NCBI RefSeq assembly: GCF_032062135.1
Contig: NC_092859.1
Coordinates: 44,680,753-44,744,752 of the forward strand
DNA: 64,000 nucleotides
DNA from: Pyxicephalus adspersus
Taxonomy: Eukaryota > Chordata > Amphibia > Anura > Pyxicephalidae
Reading direction: 5' to 3'
The position numbers were made by a program, and so were the translations under genes. Positions 44,471-57,900 of this stretch are shown in pieces. Under the pieces are notes generated by a model, which made no database searches, was not told where the DNA came from, and worked only from the letters and a program-made list of their open reading frames with translations. Position 1 is the stretch's first letter; every line of letters starts with the position of its first letter.

Positions 44471-46208
44471 GGGCAGGGACATTTATGCTTTGTTTTTAAC
44501 AAATATTGCTAGACATATTATATTACTACTATACTTTTGTTAAGTACAGGAGACTTCTGTTAGTCTGGGGCTAGCATAGTAGACTTCTGTATAGTTTTTA
44601 GGTTGAAAATGTTGAATAAAGTTAGATTTTAAGTAAAACTCTTTGCCCTTCAAAAGTCTGCCCTCTTTCCTTCTCTCTCTTCACAGATCTATAAAATAAA
44701 TGCAGGCTGGGCTTTCTCTTGAACTAGATTCACTTCTTATGATCTGGTCAGTAACTTTGGTGTAACTTGTATCTTATTGCATCTTATTTCACGGCATCAG
44801 CTGCTTACCCCCCATAGTAGACTCTTGATACAACCTGTAGTGATTTAACGGACTCCTGCAACTGTCCTGCCCACAGAAAGGTAATAAATTGTATAATGAA
44901 TTGACAGTGTCTGAAGGGTTTTCACAGCATGCATCTGAAACTGAAGCATTTGCACCCGCAACTACCAATAGTGCTAAAACATATACAGATCTTGTTCATG
45001 TGGGCTTCCCTGGTACAAGGTCAGGCTCTGTGCAGATTTTGGGAAATTAGCCACGAGCTTCTCCTTTATTGCATACACAAATTTGAATCTATGTGTGTAA
45101 TTGTATAAAATAACTTTTTTAGTCCAATCCATGTAGCTGGAATGCTTTAAAACAGACAACCCACTATAACGAAAAATTACCACCCAAGGCTAGTGGGGGA
45201 TTATATCACCCAGCACTAACACAAAGTGACATCTTTCTTTCAAAGGACCTCTTAATAAACATTTATAAACATTTGTCATGTTTCACATTTTATTTAATAA
45301 TTTAGAACTGGTTATTTCTTTACTTAAAAAGAGTGAGTCATGTAAAATTTATATTTTCTGTATCGTCCAATGGAAAAGAAGCTTTTGCTGTGTGACTCAG
45401 TTGTGGGGGAAGAAGCTCTGGCATATTAGAAGCATAAAAATGATTGAAACATTAAAGCAGCAGCAATCTTGTTGAATCAAAAGCTGTAGAGATGAAAGAG
45501 CTTGTGACATAGCCAGTAGCCCTAATGTGCCAGGGCAGGAGGAGGGGGGGAGGGGGGCTCTAAAAAGTCATAGCTATGATTTATGTTACAATAAATTTAT
45601 TACTAAAAAGCTTAGAAATATGGAAAATATGAGAACTAAACGTATTATTTTTAAGAGAAAAATTTGTTCTATAGTGTAGCAGTAGTTGTATTTTACTCCT
45701 GGGAATGCATTATGTTTTTAGACAATGATTCACTAGAAATGTGAATGTTTTCCCTCTGGTGTAAATAAAAGCAAGCATGCAATACAATGTAATGTATCGT
45801 GATCCTTTTGTGGGATGAAAGTCAGGTTTCCAATAGGGTAGACCTCCAGTCTGTTTCTCTTTGTTTTCTTAGCATTGCAATACTGAGCTTCAATAGTTAA
45901 TAACAACGCTATGTCTATATTGGAATAATTGTTGGTCCAAAAATGTTTGAAATAATAAGGCGGCTCAGTATGATGGCAGCGAATTTCCAGAATTTCAAAA
46001 ATTGCAAATTAAAAACTTTTTGTCAAACAATTTTCAGGTTTACCACTAGAAATAAGAAACATCCTATAATGCAGCACATCAGCATTTTTTTGTTTAACTG
46101 AGTCTCAGCAGCCCATCATTTGAAAGAATAGATAACACAGACCCCTTCCTAAAAAAAAACCTGGGCTTTCCAAAGTCAAATTACTAGTGTGTGTTATAGT
46201 GAGCTGCC
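44471..46208. other. Intergenic, nothing recognised
   Basis: A G-rich patch (ggaggaggggggga) lies at 45,539-45,557. No gene, exon or element end was recognised. Confidence 0.45.
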
Positions 46209-46233
46209 AACTCTCTCTGTGTTAGAGAGAGTT
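46209..46233. repeat. Small perfect hairpin, 10-bp arms
   Basis: AACTCTCTCT (46,209-46,218) pairs with AGAGAGAGTT (46,224-46,233) across a 5-nt loop. It is probably chance CT/GA low complexity. Confidence 0.8.
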
Positions 46234-49200
46234 GCCAATTATGGATAGGTACAGGTGGCATTTGTTTTGTTTAGTTTTTTTAATTTGCTATTGGTACATG
46301 TCACGGTGTTTATTTTATGACAATAGCTTGCTTATTAGCAATTAAATGTCAAGAGTGGAAAAGCAAAAAAATCCCTCATAGATTTCAATGGGTTTTTATG
46401 CAATGCTGTGAATTCCAATCTTCAAACATGAATCCCAGTGTATTGCAGTAGGCTCAGCAGCAGTTGGAAACCATTTTGAGCACATGGCTACACTTGTCTG
46501 CAGTTGGAATGCAGCATAATTCCAGAAAGTGACAAGTCACTTATGGTCAAGTGGTTGTTTTTTAAAGAACCACACTGCAGCTGCAACTGTAGCTGAAACT
46601 GCATGCATATTACTAGTAGTGTGGCCAGCAGCAGTTTGCTATGCACCCACAAGTGACCAACCATGTGGTTTTCCACCACAAGCTAATCTATGCAGCTATG
46701 TTGATCTACTGTATAATGATATAAAGTAATAATGGACCAAAGGTATGCTAGCATCAAGCGAGCTGCTGATATCATTGGTTTTAAATCGCAATCCTATCCC
46801 CAATTTCAAAATGTCCTATGGGTGATACTTTAAGAGCCTGCAGTCAGGTCTGTTTGCTGTAAGGAGTGCATTCTTATCACATACATTGCTTTTTTCTACA
46901 ATAAACATGACAACTGGCAACTTCTAGTGGCTTATTATATCTGTTAATGACATGTAAATGGTAAATCATACCTGGGTTTGCTCAAATTTTGAGTTCTGAC
47001 CCAAGGCAAGAATAGCTCTTATCAGAATCAACTCAAATCAAAGCTATCTGACCACCACTAGTCATACACAACAACAGTCAAAAGTAATACTTTAGGCTAA
47101 AAATTTGACATAGAGCAAGCAGATGGTCATAACACCACCAATACACCAGAAATTGTTAGTTCCCTATTCTAGATGGTAGAAGATAGATGGGTGCTAACCA
47201 AATAATTAGAACATACAACAGGAAACATATTTTTACCAATACAATAGGAAACAAAGGTAAATGAGTCAAAAGCTTTACATGGACCTCATTGCCATGGCAT
47301 GCAGTTAAAGCACAACTAAACCAGAAGAATCACGCCTTTAATCTTGCAGATCCCTCAATGATCCATGCTGGATCTTTCCTCAATCCTGTCCCACGCTGTC
47401 TTGGAATTCTTCCTCAAAATAGTTTCATGTAGAACAAACCTTTATAGTAATAATATCCAGTAAATCTAGAATTAGGAAACAAACTTTACAAATAACAGAA
47501 CTCCTTCTTCACACATTCTAACAATCGTTGTGTGTAATGCACTGGAACATGAACTCCCAATTGTACAGATATTCAAAATACATTTATGGGTATACCTTGT
47601 AATGTAAGCAGACACAGAAGAAGAAAAAAAGGAAGTGTCTTTGGGCTCCAATCTCTGAATGCTGAATATAACCAAAGTTTACCATCGAAACATTACAGCA
47701 TTTTCCCATTTAAGCTTTATTTTATTTGCTCTTATTTTCCTTCTTTAAACGTGATATTGATTTGCACTCTTTCTATTGCTTTAATTGCACAATGCTGACT
47801 GAGGCTCAGAGTGAATAAATGGCATGTAACAGGTGAGGGAATCAAAACTAAGAAAAAAAAAAGACTGAGAAAAAAATCAGGAGTATTTGTAAAGAGTAGG
47901 GAAGTGGTGTTTAAAGCTTGTCGACCTGTAGTCTGGGATGATTGCCAACTCTATGAAAAGCCTCATCAAGTGTATCTAAAAAGATGGACAGAAGATAATC
48001 TTTTCAGATGGAAAAGGCAGCTTATGGCGGTGTGAGGGAGATGCAAGAGAAAAGAAGTGAGCATGGAAGGGTTTCATGTGTACAATGCAAAGTGTTAAAC
48101 AACAGCTAAGTCTCCTTTCCGCTGCTTTCTGTTTTACAAGGTTGCTTATCATTCTGCAGCTGATCTTATGATGAGAATAACATGCGGACATATAATAGTA
48201 GTATGAGACACCTTGTCAGCTGATACCATTTTTGGTTAATTAAATGTAAGCTGCCTCTTCCAAAAAATCCTCACAGTCTAATATTTTTTGGATTACCATT
48301 AGCTTCAATTATGGCATGCATTCACTATTTTGAATTCAATGTCACAACATTCATTCGTATGTGAATTGATGATAGGAGAATCAGACCATTGCATTGAGTC
48401 CTCTCCAGCACATTCCAAATATTCTCAATGTGGTTAATGATGTCCCATGCTCCACGAACAACTGTCAAAATATGTAGCTGTAATTCCAATGAAATGAAGA
48501 ATCGAAGAATGCACAATGAAATGAAAGAGGATGGGAGGTATCAGTATGCTAAAATATCAGATAAGGGTTACAAATAAAGACATTGATTTTGTCAGGAAGA
48601 AGATTTTTAAAGTACCATCAAATATTGATTTTTCTATTCATCTTATTTGTGTCTTTTTGTACAAATTTGAACTTTAGAACTATAGAAAAATGCACACATA
48701 CACAAATTCAAAGAAGGGATATAACATAAACAAAACTTTGGGTGGATTTTCATGCAGTAGAGATGTAAAAATGGCAACTTGCATGGCTGACTGTCTGTCC
48801 TATTCTTTTATCAGACACCTGTACTTAGATTATTTTTGGATGAGTAAATCAATAAGTGATGGTTCTGATTTTCTATAACTAAACTAGTAACATGCATCAA
48901 TAATGGCCCGTAAAGCTTTTGTGCATAATGAGGCCATAATGCAGTGTGTCAAATTTTTGTATTACTCAGTCCTTCCATTTTTTTGCTGAGAAGTTGTGTC
49001 TTTAAATTTCCCTTGAAAATGGTGCCTTTTTAGGCTTTGATCAGCTCTGCAGGAGTAAGCTGGCACCGAAGGATCTTTTCTGTTGTTTTTTATGTTAGAT
49101 GTATATATCTCAACACTGCGTTGGGGGATTTGCAGGAAATGGTGCCATGTTATGTACCTGTTCAGTGTGGGTAATCAGTACTTTGTCTGTGGTGTATATA

Positions 49201-49464
49201 TGTTTGCATACCTCACATTTGATTTGCTGACAGAAGTGTCAATCTCTGATACAGATGGCTGCTTGAAAAACAGAGTAGGGGGTCTAGAATGTGTCTGTAA
49301 TTTCTTATCTTGTGTATTTCTTACTGTCCTATTGTCATTTTGCATAGAATCTTCAGTTGCTGGTTGAAGGTCACTACTAGGGGTACAGAAATCTCTATTC
49401 TTGGTTTCTAGTATTCCAGTAGCTTGTCTTTGGTATTAGAGGCTGCTCTGTTAATCTGTGAATC
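46234..49464. other. AT-rich intergenic, nothing recognised
   Basis: No gene or element was recognised in about 3.2 kb. The patch 46,490-46,690 repeats gcagctgcaactg-like words and may be a worn hAT interior. The 94-codon frame at 49,083-49,367 has no known domain. Confidence 0.4.
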
Positions 49465-49740
49465 CAGGGGTGCCAATTGGGGACAAGGGGTACCTCTGTA
49501 CCAGGCCCTAATCAAAAAGCATGACTTTTTTCAATGTTGGAATTTTTTAAAAATGAAGGTTTTTACCAGGAGGTTTACCAAGTATGGGACCCACATATTT
49601 CTGAGGACACTGTACCTTTCTGCACAGAATTAATCCTTTCTATAACTTTGACAAATGGCCGTCACAGGCTGCAGTTGTACAGCAGATTGTACCATGCACC
49701 TGGGCTTTGTGGTTTTCTGGTACATTTAGATGGAAACTTA
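49465..49740. mobile_element. Possible hAT-like fragment
   Basis: It starts CAGGGGTGCCAATTGGGGAC, then aaggggtacctctgtacc and aggccc. The opening resembles the fragment at 19,610 and the hAT style of end. The right end is not clear; ggccgtcacaggctgcag near 49,660 may be part of it. Confidence 0.35.
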
Positions 49741-50461
49741 AAAAAGAAAAACAAAAGGCAAAATAAAGGATGTAGCTAAATAAAGCTAATAAAAGATATA
49801 AAGTATATCTAAAATGTTTAAAAAAATCAGATAAAAAATATAGTCTTTGCTTTTTCTATTTGCCCAGAATGTAAGATATTTTGGAGGGGTGGTGTGTGAT
49901 CTCTATCAGTTAAGTCAAGTCTTTTATATTGTTAAGACCCACCTATTCTACATAAGCCAGTTTGGGGTTTTTATATTATTTTTTTTTAATTGAGTTCATA
50001 TTTAACTTTTATTTTCTGGTAACAGTCGTAATAAAGAGGCTATTTAAAACATGAAACAGGCTTTAAATATGATTTATACAAATAAAATAGATTTAAAATC
50101 ACCATAGCATTTAACACCTTTTCTTTCAACATGTAGCTTGGCATATCAACACCACATACATCAAAGATTTACTGATAAAATTAAAAATAAATACTGCAAA
50201 AAGAAAAAATGGCATGTCTTTATTGCCAATTACAGATAAAAGGCATGTATCTATTTGTTGTTCCCCATGGCACAGAAAGCAGGGGTCCCAGTCTACCTAG
50301 GTCTAAGTTACATTGATTATGTTATTAACACTTATTGTAAAAATGATCCTCCTAATTATTTTGCTATTAAGAAGTTAAAGAACTAAAACATTCTAAAACT
50401 GTCCATTACAAAAAGTGTTAGATATTATTTTTCTAAATCCACATAAAAAAGAGAAGTGGAA
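49741..50461. other. AT-rich intergenic, nothing recognised
   Basis: No recognised content. Confidence 0.45.
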
Positions 50462-50463
50462 TA

Positions 50464-50965
50464 CAGGTAGTTCCTGGATTACATACGAGATAGGGACTGT
50501 AGGTTTGTTCTTAAATTGAATTTGTATGTAAGTCGGAACATGTACATTATTTTATTAAATGCAATTAGGACAGATGTTTGTCTCAATAAATTATTGGGCA
50601 GTGTGGTGTCAGTTACTGTATAAAATCTTCACTGTAAGGTAATCACAAACAAAGCAAAAAAAAAAACTTTATGGAACCTAGACATTCATTCACTTCTGGA
50701 GCAAACTGTAATTTGATATGCAAAAAAAAAAACAACTGCAGAGTTTGTCTTGGTCATTAAAGAGTTACAAGAGGCTGCAGAAGAGCTCGGTCCTTAAGAT
50801 CACCCACAACCTCAGCTGTGTTTAGCAAAAGACACCTTCTGCAAGTCATGCACACGGCCCCCTCCCCCCATCCAGCTTCCGTCCTGCACAGTAGGGAGCA
50901 GGGAAGCCCTGTTTGTATCTAGTAGTCGTCTGTATGTTGGATGTCCTTAACCCCGGGACTACCTG
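50464..50965. mobile_element. pogo/Tigger-like nonautonomous element, 502 bp
   Basis: The left end CAGGTAGTTCCTGGATTAC and the inverse of the right end CAGGTAGTCCCGGGGTTAA match over the first 20 bases with a few differences. TA lies on both sides (50,462-50,463 and 50,966-50,967). Subterminal text (ttgtatgtaagtcgg on the left, gtctgtatgttggatg on the right) is that of the Tigger/pogo MITEs whose ends read CAGGTAGTCCCCGGGTTACG. No transposase is present. Confidence 0.8.
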
Positions 50966-50967
50966 TA

Positions 50968-52642
50968 TTGAATGCTCTTAAAGATGCTGCCTTAAGCTGT
51001 CCATAGTATTTTTCTGTGTTTGCCGGATTGTATTTTTCTATGTAAGCAGGACATTTGTTTTTTATGTTCGCTTATATATTGGGGTTGTAGCCAGCCTAAG
51101 CATTTGGTAATCAGTGCTGTGTAGGTTCTTTTCTAAACTCTAAAGGGTTTTATTTACTTCTGCCTGAAGGAACTTAAAAAATAAGAAACAATAATGACAC
51201 GTATCCTCTCCCGCCAATTGCAGCAGAGTTTGATTTGAGTGGTGGAGCCAAAGGAAGGTGATAAATCTGGGAGCAACCATTCAAAATGTTTTTCTATGTG
51301 GGAATTGCCCAGGTAGGGATGTGTTAATGGTCTGCTAACATTCTTTTGCCTTGCTGAAGGGTCTGTCTAGAAGGAAGTGAGAAAGTACATGGTCAAACAA
51401 GGGACACTATTTATTTGACTCATGGGCTGCAAGGTGTCCACAGTGTAAGTATAGTAGAATCTGCTGTTAAAGGACACTGCAGCAATGAATGCATATAGAT
51501 CTTTGTTGAAAAAATGAAAAATTGTGAATGCAAGGAAACTATGATACTAATGTTACAGAGCATTCTGGTGTTTTTCAAGTTAGCAGAAAAAGTTTGCCTT
51601 TTAGTCTCTCTCCTGCTCCCTCTCACCATTCATTACTTTGTGCAGATAGTTAGCAGATTGCTCTACAGAGTTCTGTAAACAAAGTAGGTAGAGATAGCTT
51701 GGAAAATTTGCGAGAAGCAAAGTATAGCTCCAACAGCATGCTTACATTGAAAAAAAAAATAATACAATATACTTCATATTTATTATACTAAAGATTTAAC
51801 ATTAAAAATACAATCGATGCAAAACTTTTCCTTGTGTAATGCCTTTCCTTTTACTAATAGAACCACAGAATATGAGAGTTAAAATGCTGAAAATTATATT
51901 ACCAATGTAGGCATTCATTTGATTTGAAGATTTGTTATGTTTTGTTCAAGTATTGACTATAACTGTAATGCCCAAATAGTGTAGCACTTCTGTATAATCT
52001 AAATATAAGCTGGCAAAAAATGCTTTGTTAGTATTGATTTTTTCCCCATTCTTCATGAAGGGAGATGGGAGCCAAACTATCCCCAATGGTTCATCACTGT
52101 TGGCATACTGATGCTGTTGTTTGTTAGTAAGTATGCCATTACATTTTCTATTCCCTCCCACCTGTTCTGCCAATAATTCATGTTTAACTGCTTTTAATTT
52201 TGATGTTATTACATTAATGCTATATTGTTTTTTTTCACTCTAAATCCTAACTGTATATAAATTATACTTCCTGTTGTGTGCCTGCCTTTCAGTTTCTAAA
52301 TGTCTTGACTAATGGTGTTTAAGAATTTAAGAACACCTAAAAATGAACAAACATCTTCCTATGCAATCTAGCAATGTCCTAAATTCTGCTAAAGACTTAC
52401 TTACGTCCTTGCCTTGGTATCACCATCTCAAGTCTTTATTTCTTTTGCTGATCCACCCGCAGTATACAGTGCATGACTCAGCAGTTACACGACGAGGAAC
52501 ATTTCTGTCCCTAACAATCATCAGCCAATGGAAATGCTCTCGCTTTTGTTCAATAATAACGACTAAACCCCTTTGTTAATGAACATGGTGGGGAACATTC
52601 ACATTGGCTACCGTAGGCAGAGTTTTCTTCTATTGTAACTCC
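50968..52642. other. AT-rich intergenic, nothing recognised
   Basis: No exon, RNA gene or element was recognised. The segment just upstream of the CR1 relic (52,330-52,640) is not CR1 sequence. Confidence 0.45.
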
Positions 52643-53514
52643 CTTACTTGGGACCTTTACTGTTTATTAGCTTTATAAATGATATAGAGTTTGGGATTAA
52701 AAATACTATTTCTGTGTTTGCAGATGACACCAAACTATGTAATGGAATTAAGTCCATACAGGATGTCTATAATCTACAAGCAGACGTGGATGTACTGTTT
52801 GATTGGGCAGCCAAGTGGCAAATGGCATTTATTATAGATAAATGTAAAGTTATGCACTTAGGGTCTAACAACATGCATGCTCCATACTGTTTAGGGGGAA
52901 TAGATTTGGGGGAGTCAAAAATTGAAAAGGATATGGGGTATTTTGTAGATCATAGACTAAATACCAGCATGCAATGCCAAGCTGCAATATCTAAAGCTAG
53001 CAATCTAGCTAGCAAAATCTAAAGCTATTTTTTTGTACTACAAGAGAAATAGACCGCAGAGATCAAATATGTTGTTCAGTTTTGGGCTCCAGTGCACTAA
53101 AAGGATATTGTGGAATTGAAGAGAGGAATAAAGGAATGGAGGAATGGAGGAGCTCAGCCATGAGGAGAGATTAGCTGAACTGAATCTATTCTGCCTTAAG
53201 AAGAGACGTTAAAGGGGGGATATGACCACTCTATATAGAGAACTCTTCCCAATATTTCACATAAGGTCGCTATAAAAGACAAGGGTGCATGTCTGGAGGA
53301 AAAGAGGGTTAACTGGTACAAGGAAGGGATTCTTCACAGTAAGGTCTGTGTAAATGTGGAATAGGCTCCCTCAGAAAGTAGTTTTATCAAGGTATATAGA
53401 TTGCTTTAAGAAAAAAGCTGAGTTTCCAGAAGCACAGGATATATCTGGGTAATAAAGTTTTAAAGTGGACTGTGGATCCAGAGAACATCCTATTGCCTCA
53501 CAGGATCAGGAAGG
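52643..53514 (+). pseudogene. CR1 LINE reverse-transcriptase relic, copy 1
   Basis: Translation from 52,648 gives GPLLFISFINDIEFGIK, then the catalytic FADDTKL, DWAAKWQMAF and DKCKVMHLG, the standard order of the CR1 reverse-transcriptase palm and thumb. After 53,022 the frame is lost. The nucleotide text still follows the ORF C-terminus: gttcagttttgggctcc, gaggagagattagctgaact at about 53,160, ggaagggattcttcacag at about 53,325 and tgtggaataggctccctcag. About 57 bp present in copy 2 is deleted near 53,060. The element is truncated 5' inside the palm and also stops early 3' (53,514), lacking the terminal 3' untranslated segment that copy 2 retains. Confidence 0.9.
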
Positions 53515-54578
53515 ACAGTATGTTAAAGGCCATATACACATCAGGTTTGAAAAAGCACCCGGGCAGGCTAAACGCCAGGAAGGAATGCATAGTAAATTTG
53601 CACAATTTTACACAGTTGTACAGGCTCCTCTCCTGCATTAAAACTTCAATACATTGTGATTTCTAACAGAAAAAACTGCAGCAAGTTAAATAAATCTAAT
53701 TTTTCTCTCCGAAGGACATCCATTATCAGTTAGCCCTTTGTTTTACTATCCCTAGCACCTCTCTTTTTATTCAATTAAAATATTTAGATTTTAGATCTAC
53801 TAGGTATTGAAATTCAGCTATATATGAGGGTATGACCTCGAGCTGTGCGGATGTAAATGCAGTCTGCCAAGTAATGCCCACTCTTCAGACCAATGTCCAC
53901 CCATCAATGTCCCCTCCCTACCTCCCAAGAGACAGTCAACTGCTTGCTTTAGGCACGGTGTCGTAATATTTCCAGAAGCCTTTGTATAGCATCCTTCTTG
54001 CCCTCCTCCACCCTACACACCAATAATGATCTTCCTGCATTCCATAGAGAAGCTCATCACCTGGATTATCATTATAATTCCACTTGGTCTATGTAATAAA
54101 AACAAAGTTTGTATATACAAAAATTATAATGTTGTTGAGGATGGATTACAGGAACAAGAAAAAGAAAATGGTAGGAAAATACAAAATACAGGAATCAGGA
54201 AAGAAGTAAGCTTAAAACCACAGCTTCAAATCAAAATGTTAATTTAGCTGTTCTTGACCCCAGTTCTTCTGGTTAATAAATGTATTTTTCTCTAAACCAT
54301 GCCTGGTTCTAATCACAGTAAAGTCTTTATTTCCCAATAATTTGTTACTCCCTCCTTCACGTCCTTTGTCTGCTAAGACACCAAGTCTGCGTTTCATAGT
54401 TCTGTAGAAATTTAGAAGCATTTGGGGGAGCTAATTCCCATCCATTGTATATCACCCTTCAGTGCTAGTAAGGCCTATAATGAAGAGCACAGCAGTATGT
54501 TGCAGTCTCCCCTCCCTGCTCTTTGCGTCTTGAACAATTTGTTCATGCCTATTGCTGGCTCGAAGGTTTTTTGAAAAA
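53515..54578. other. Intergenic, nothing firmly recognised
   Basis: The text immediately after the broken CR1 end (aaaggccatatacacatcag, gcacccgggcaggctaaac) may be another element that cut the CR1. It was not classified. Confidence 0.35.
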
Positions 54579-54604
54579 CATGGCACTTTTGAGTGCTTCC
54601 TCGG
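54579..54604 (-). ncRNA. Hammerhead-core-like motif, badly degenerate
   Basis: The minus strand reads CCGAGGAAGCACTCAAAAGT, then GCCATG. A first-strand box, an A and the stem GCACT/AGTGC are preserved, but the GAAA strand is missing. It is included because the stem plan matches the other three motifs in the window. Confidence 0.12.
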
Positions 54605-54735
54605 AGGAAGGTGCTCCCTGATGGCTCATGGACTGTAAGGAAGAGTGGCAATGAGGCAACAAAGCACCCCTTACAATGATGAGAAAGCTAATAGCTTTGG
54701 AGGAGCAGAGAATGAAATGTAAAATTGGCCATTAA
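54605..54735. other. Short spacer
   Basis: Nothing recognised. Confidence 0.3.
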
Positions 54736-54995
54736 TCTCCGAATACCCCATGCTCCAGGCTGCAATTGAGATGTACTTCAGCGGGAGCTGCAAGACAGAG
54801 CTGGATAATTGTGCTAATAAAATCAGCCATAACAGCAGCAGTCAGTCACAATGCCACCGCTGTTTTAACATGGCATCTTTTGCTGCGCTTTAGAACCCAG
54901 CGCGCTAAAACCCAGCCAGCATCGTAATGGCACTGCCAATGTTTCTTTGTTGATTATAAAGTGACAGCTGGCGCTTTCAACAAAATCTCAGGACA
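54736..54995. other. Candidate conserved noncoding element
   Basis: The stretch is non-repetitive, GC-richer than the surroundings and without transposon vocabulary. It contains an AT-hook/homeodomain-like core (ggataattgtgctaataaaa, 54,803-54,822), repeated aacagcagcagtcag, and paired agcgcgctaaaacccagc phrases. A short direct repeat of tagaacccag/taaaacccag is at about 54,892 and 54,907. The texture is that of vertebrate developmental enhancers. No conservation test was possible. Confidence 0.3.
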
Positions 54996-57900
54996 TTTTT
55001 TTTTTCCATTTCCTCTCTGCCATTACTGCAACTTAATAACAAGTGAAACTGTCTTTTACACTAGAGAACTGGAGAAGAAAAATTAATTTAACTTCACCTA
55101 TTTTCTTTTTTGGCCTTATTTGTTTTTTATGCTCCATCAGTTTCCCTGGGGTAACATGATCTGATTAAAACAAGTGTAAATGAGGATGGGAGCTTCTGTA
55201 TATTTCATTTAAATCCACATAATGCTTTAGATCACTCTATCATACTTATGCTTTATTATTATGCCTATTTTTTCCCTGCCATTTTCCGTCTTCCTTCTTT
55301 CAGCACTTCAATTCCTCTTCCCCTGGGAGAAATCTGATGCTACTTCAACACTACAGAGACTGACTTGAAATAGCTTTTGATGCAGACACACTTATTGCAA
55401 AGAAGGTTTCAGGTTCATTTCTGCTTATTATTGCTTAAACTTGATGAGGGAATATACCTCTTGACCGAGGCACTTAACACAACAAAGTGGAATTTAGCAT
55501 GGAGGTGACAGCTGTAAGAAAAAGAATCATAGCAATATGATTATGGGTTGAGGGCATGCGCAGTTGTAGGAGTCAAGAACATGTGCACGGTTGTTTTCTT
55601 TTGTTGTCTTCTTTTTCTTTATTCATTATTTTCTGTTCTGTTCTATGACACTTAAATAAACCAGTTGCAGAAATAATAATTTAGGTTCTAATTATTATCT
55701 TATTGATGCGAAAGAGCTTTACTGACATATCAGTAATCATGTGTTCTAAACAGAGCTCGTACATTCTATGAACCAGTATTTATTTGTTTTTTAACATGTG
55801 TGTCTTATAATATTCACTCTTGCGTCTAACATATTAGGGGGCAAATTAAATTTGTCAACTTTGCTTTTAGTGCAGGGCTGGTGTCATTTGATAGGAAAAT
55901 TAATCCTTAAAAGCTAAATGAAGCCTTCCAATTTAATCTCCAAGGTACCCTTTTCATTCTGGCTCTGGGGGTACATTGTAAGCAATAAAGCTTTCAATAA
56001 ACTAATTTGGCAGCTAAGCTTAATTTCTAGATGATGTCTGTAACTTCTTTGTCACATAGATGCCCATAGATGCCACTCCCTGGGCGGCTATGTTTTGCAC
56101 AACTGCCCAGCATTAAAGACTTTTGGCTATATATGCTGATTTCTATTTTAACAGCAAAAGATCATTGGATCATTTGGATATACATGCTGCATGTATTTAT
56201 GGATATAGATAGGCCAGCTCTTTCTTTACCTATGCCTGTCTGGGACTTCTTTTTCTTGATTTTCTATATTATCTATAAATGTCTAAAGACATAGATAGTG
56301 TTGTCCAAACAGAATCTCAATATCAAGAAGGTCTACACTTCTGCAGGTGATTCTTGAGGGCCAGCCATTGACTTATAAATGCCCATCAGGTCCAACATAC
56401 CCAGGACCTAACTACTTTGCAGGAGCTTAGGCTTACTATTCACTACATAGGTTAAGTATCCAGAAATGTAATAATGTAATCTTCCTAGAAGTAAGTTACT
56501 GGTGAGTGTTTGTGATTTGATACCCACACAGAGCGGATTCAGACAACAGAAATAAACAGGAGACAAGCAGCCCTTCAAGAGATATGGAAATTAGAGGATT
56601 TACCACCCAAGCAAAAACTTCATAAAGGTAAATGGGTAAATCAAAAGCACAAGCAATACCACTATGAGGAGAAGCCCTTTTATTACCCACCTAAATTTTA
56701 GCAGTGGAAATAAGACTATAACCTTTTACAAAAATTTTAATGTACAAATTAGGGAATCTCTGTACTCTGAATGTTTCAAATGGAGTCCTGAGAAAGAGAG
56801 TGGACTATGCAGCATGCCACTATTTGGACAATGTCCTGCTTTTGGCAGAAACATAAACCATCATGCGCACAGGGAGAGACTGCTTTATGTATATTTGGAA
56901 TGGTTAACCCATAATAAATCTGTTGGTCTTGCTGCATTACCCTCCTAAGCATCTGGCAATGTAAATGTTGGCTCTGATCCCATTGTGCTGCGATCCCAAG
57001 ATGCACAGCAGAAAGTGGAAACCAAGCTTAACAACATTTGAGCAAATATCATGGTTATTTGGTTCTTTCAGGCCTGAACCAAATATTGAATGTCAATATT
57101 AAAGTTGATCTGAATCCATACAGAAACACTAATTACAGTTACATGTTCTATTCATTGTAAACCTAAAAGCAAAAAAAACCTAGGCTTAAATTATTACTTT
57201 TAATTCAATATTTAACTGTGTGGAGAATGTGGAGCCCTATGATAAATTGTTTAGTCTGCTTTTTGTTGCCTAAATCTTTGTGAATATTGTTTTTAGAAGT
57301 TTCTTTTAATTATGTTTTCTAAGCAGTAGGATCATTTAAATGATGTTGCACTCTTCAGATATTGTCCTGTAAAATCAAAGGGAGGTAAGTGAAAGGGCTC
57401 AAATAGGCAAAGCTGCCAGACACATAGAAAGTTCTGAGATCAAACACAAGAATGTGCTGGTGACTTTATTTAGGTTGCACACCAAAGCCATTCTATCTAA
57501 TCTTTCAGCTTTTTAAACTGACTCTAAAGTCAGAAGGTTCAGTTTAATCATTAGGACAATTATGTGTACCCCTGCTCTATGTTCCAAGTAACTTTAATAA
57601 TAAAAAGCAAAAGAAATAATGTTTAGTCATGGCCATTTGATAAACTAGCATGCTGCAGCCTGTGTAAACAAGATCATTAAATCCAGTTTAAGATCCATGG
57701 CTTTCTGTGATGTATTACATTTTATTGTATTATTATATACTTTGTCAAAAGTCACATTGCTACTGTAGTTTATGATGCATGGCCCCAAACAATATTAAAT
57801 TAAATAGAAAGTTGCAAATCTTTAGACATTTTATTATGAGGCAGTATTAGATTAACCTCTGGTGGCTCAAGTGTGGCCAAAACTTATTACTGAGTACATT

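Noticed and set aside
46209..46233. Terminator-like or microRNA hairpin
   Set aside because: It is a ten-pair CT/GA simple-sequence stem, too short for a microRNA precursor and easily a chance event.
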